NCBI GenBank assembly: GCA_027681045.1
Contig: JAQDCK010000022.1
Coordinates: forward strand, 3,371 to 20,457
DNA: 17,087 bases
Reading direction: 5' to 3'
Origin: Lactobacillaceae bacterium AF64-9pH9TA
GTDB lineage: Bacteria; Bacillota; Bacilli; Lactobacillales; Lactobacillaceae
Each line of letters opens with the position of its first letter. Position 1 is the stretch's first letter. Of this stretch, positions 16,915-17,087 are shown piece by piece. Made by a program: the position numbers and the translations under genes. The notes under the pieces were generated by a model. The model was not told where the DNA came from and did no database searches. It saw nothing but the letters and a program-made list of their open reading frames with translations.

Positions 16915-16943
16915 ATTATAGAGAATCGGCAAAAGAGGTGCAA
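16915..16943 (-). promoter_or_regulatory. promoter of the glycolipid/LTA operon
   Basis: On the minus strand TTGCAC (16943-16938), exactly 17 bases and a perfect TATAAT (16920-16915). Transcription should start near 16908, giving a leader of about 23 bases. It lies between the tRNA terminator and the first glycosyltransferase gene. Confidence 0.72.
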
Positions 16944-17001
16944 ATTTCTTTACCAAAATCCAAAGAATAAAACATATTTTCTGCAGGGAAAAAGATAAAG
17001 A

Positions 17002-17033
17002 TAAAATAAAAACGACTCCCAAGAGGAAGTCAT
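17002..17033 (-). terminator. intrinsic terminator after tRNA-Leu
   Basis: On the minus strand ATGACTTCC-TCTT-GGGAGTCGT is followed by a T-rich run. The 9-bp stem includes two G-U pairs. It starts about 10 bases after the tRNA end and isolates the LTA operon from tRNA transcription. Confidence 0.85.
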
Positions 17034-17042
17034 CTCAAGCAA

Positions 17043-17087
17043 TAGCGGTGATCGGGGTCGAACCGATACGTCCGTAATGGACACCAG
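17043..17087 (-). tRNA. tRNA-Leu, 3' part only (5' half outside window)
   Basis: The minus strand shows the end of a class II tRNA: a long variable arm (GTCC-ATTA-CGGAC), a T arm ATCGG-TTCGACC-CCGAT (17067-17051), the 3' acceptor strand CACCGCT (17050-17044) and discriminator A (17043). A long variable arm with discriminator A points to leucine; serine tRNAs usually have G. CCA is not encoded. The anticodon is beyond the window edge, so the codon family is unknown. Confidence 0.85.

Overview
The window reads as a chromosomal segment of a lactobacillus, most probably Lactobacillus delbrueckii. The reverse-strand 16S rRNA matches the L. delbrueckii type as I remember it, and the GC-rich, GC3-biased genes set among AT-rich spacers fit that species. 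An intact alpha-glucoside (maltose-type) PTS operon is more in keeping with subsp. lactis or delbrueckii than with subsp. bulgaricus, but this is inference. There is no sign of phage, IS elements, CRISPR or recent transfer.

Layout from left to right. (1) Positions 1-1483 hold a 16S rRNA gene on the minus strand, cut at its 3' end by the window edge. It has a leader and two tandem promoters (P1, P2) at about 1577-1699. (2) One plus-strand gene follows, an ElaA-like GNAT acetyltransferase whose -10 box shows that the real start is an internal GTG. (3) Everything else is on the minus strand. Positions 7876 down to 2505 form a five-gene alpha-glucoside operon in the order 6-phospho-alpha-glucosidase (GH4), PTS IIC-IIB-IIB, RpiR-family regulator, an unrecognised four-helix membrane protein, and a Crr-type IIA, ending at a strong terminator. 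(4) A 55-residue two-helix membrane protein at 8053-8220 has its own promoter and terminator. (5) secG-rnr-smpB, the usual protein-export and RNA-quality-control cluster, lies at 8342-11521. (6) A glycolipid/lipoteichoic acid operon lies at 11576-16943: two GT4 glycosyltransferases, a LPG-synthase-type membrane protein and LtaS, all tightly coupled. (7) The 3' part of a tRNA-Leu with its terminator lies at the right edge.

How the genes work together. In the sugar operon the IICB protein, with phosphate from the IIA, would import and phosphorylate maltose or a related alpha-glucoside. The GH4 enzyme would then split the 6-phospho-disaccharide, and the RpiR protein would sense a sugar phosphate and act at the leader. 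That leader carries a cre-like site over the -35 box, a palindrome at the predicted start of transcription and two phased TTTC/GAAA inverted repeats upstream. In the LTA operon the two glycosyltransferases would build the diglycosyl-diacylglycerol anchor, LtaS would polymerise glycerol phosphate on it outside the cell, and the membrane protein may assist lipid handling.

The most interesting items are a terminator-shaped hairpin between secG and rnr that buries the rnr ribosome binding site, two complete IIB domains in the PTS permease, the undescribed membrane protein inside the PTS operon, and the ordered repeats in front of that operon. I do not see a wholly new multi-gene system.
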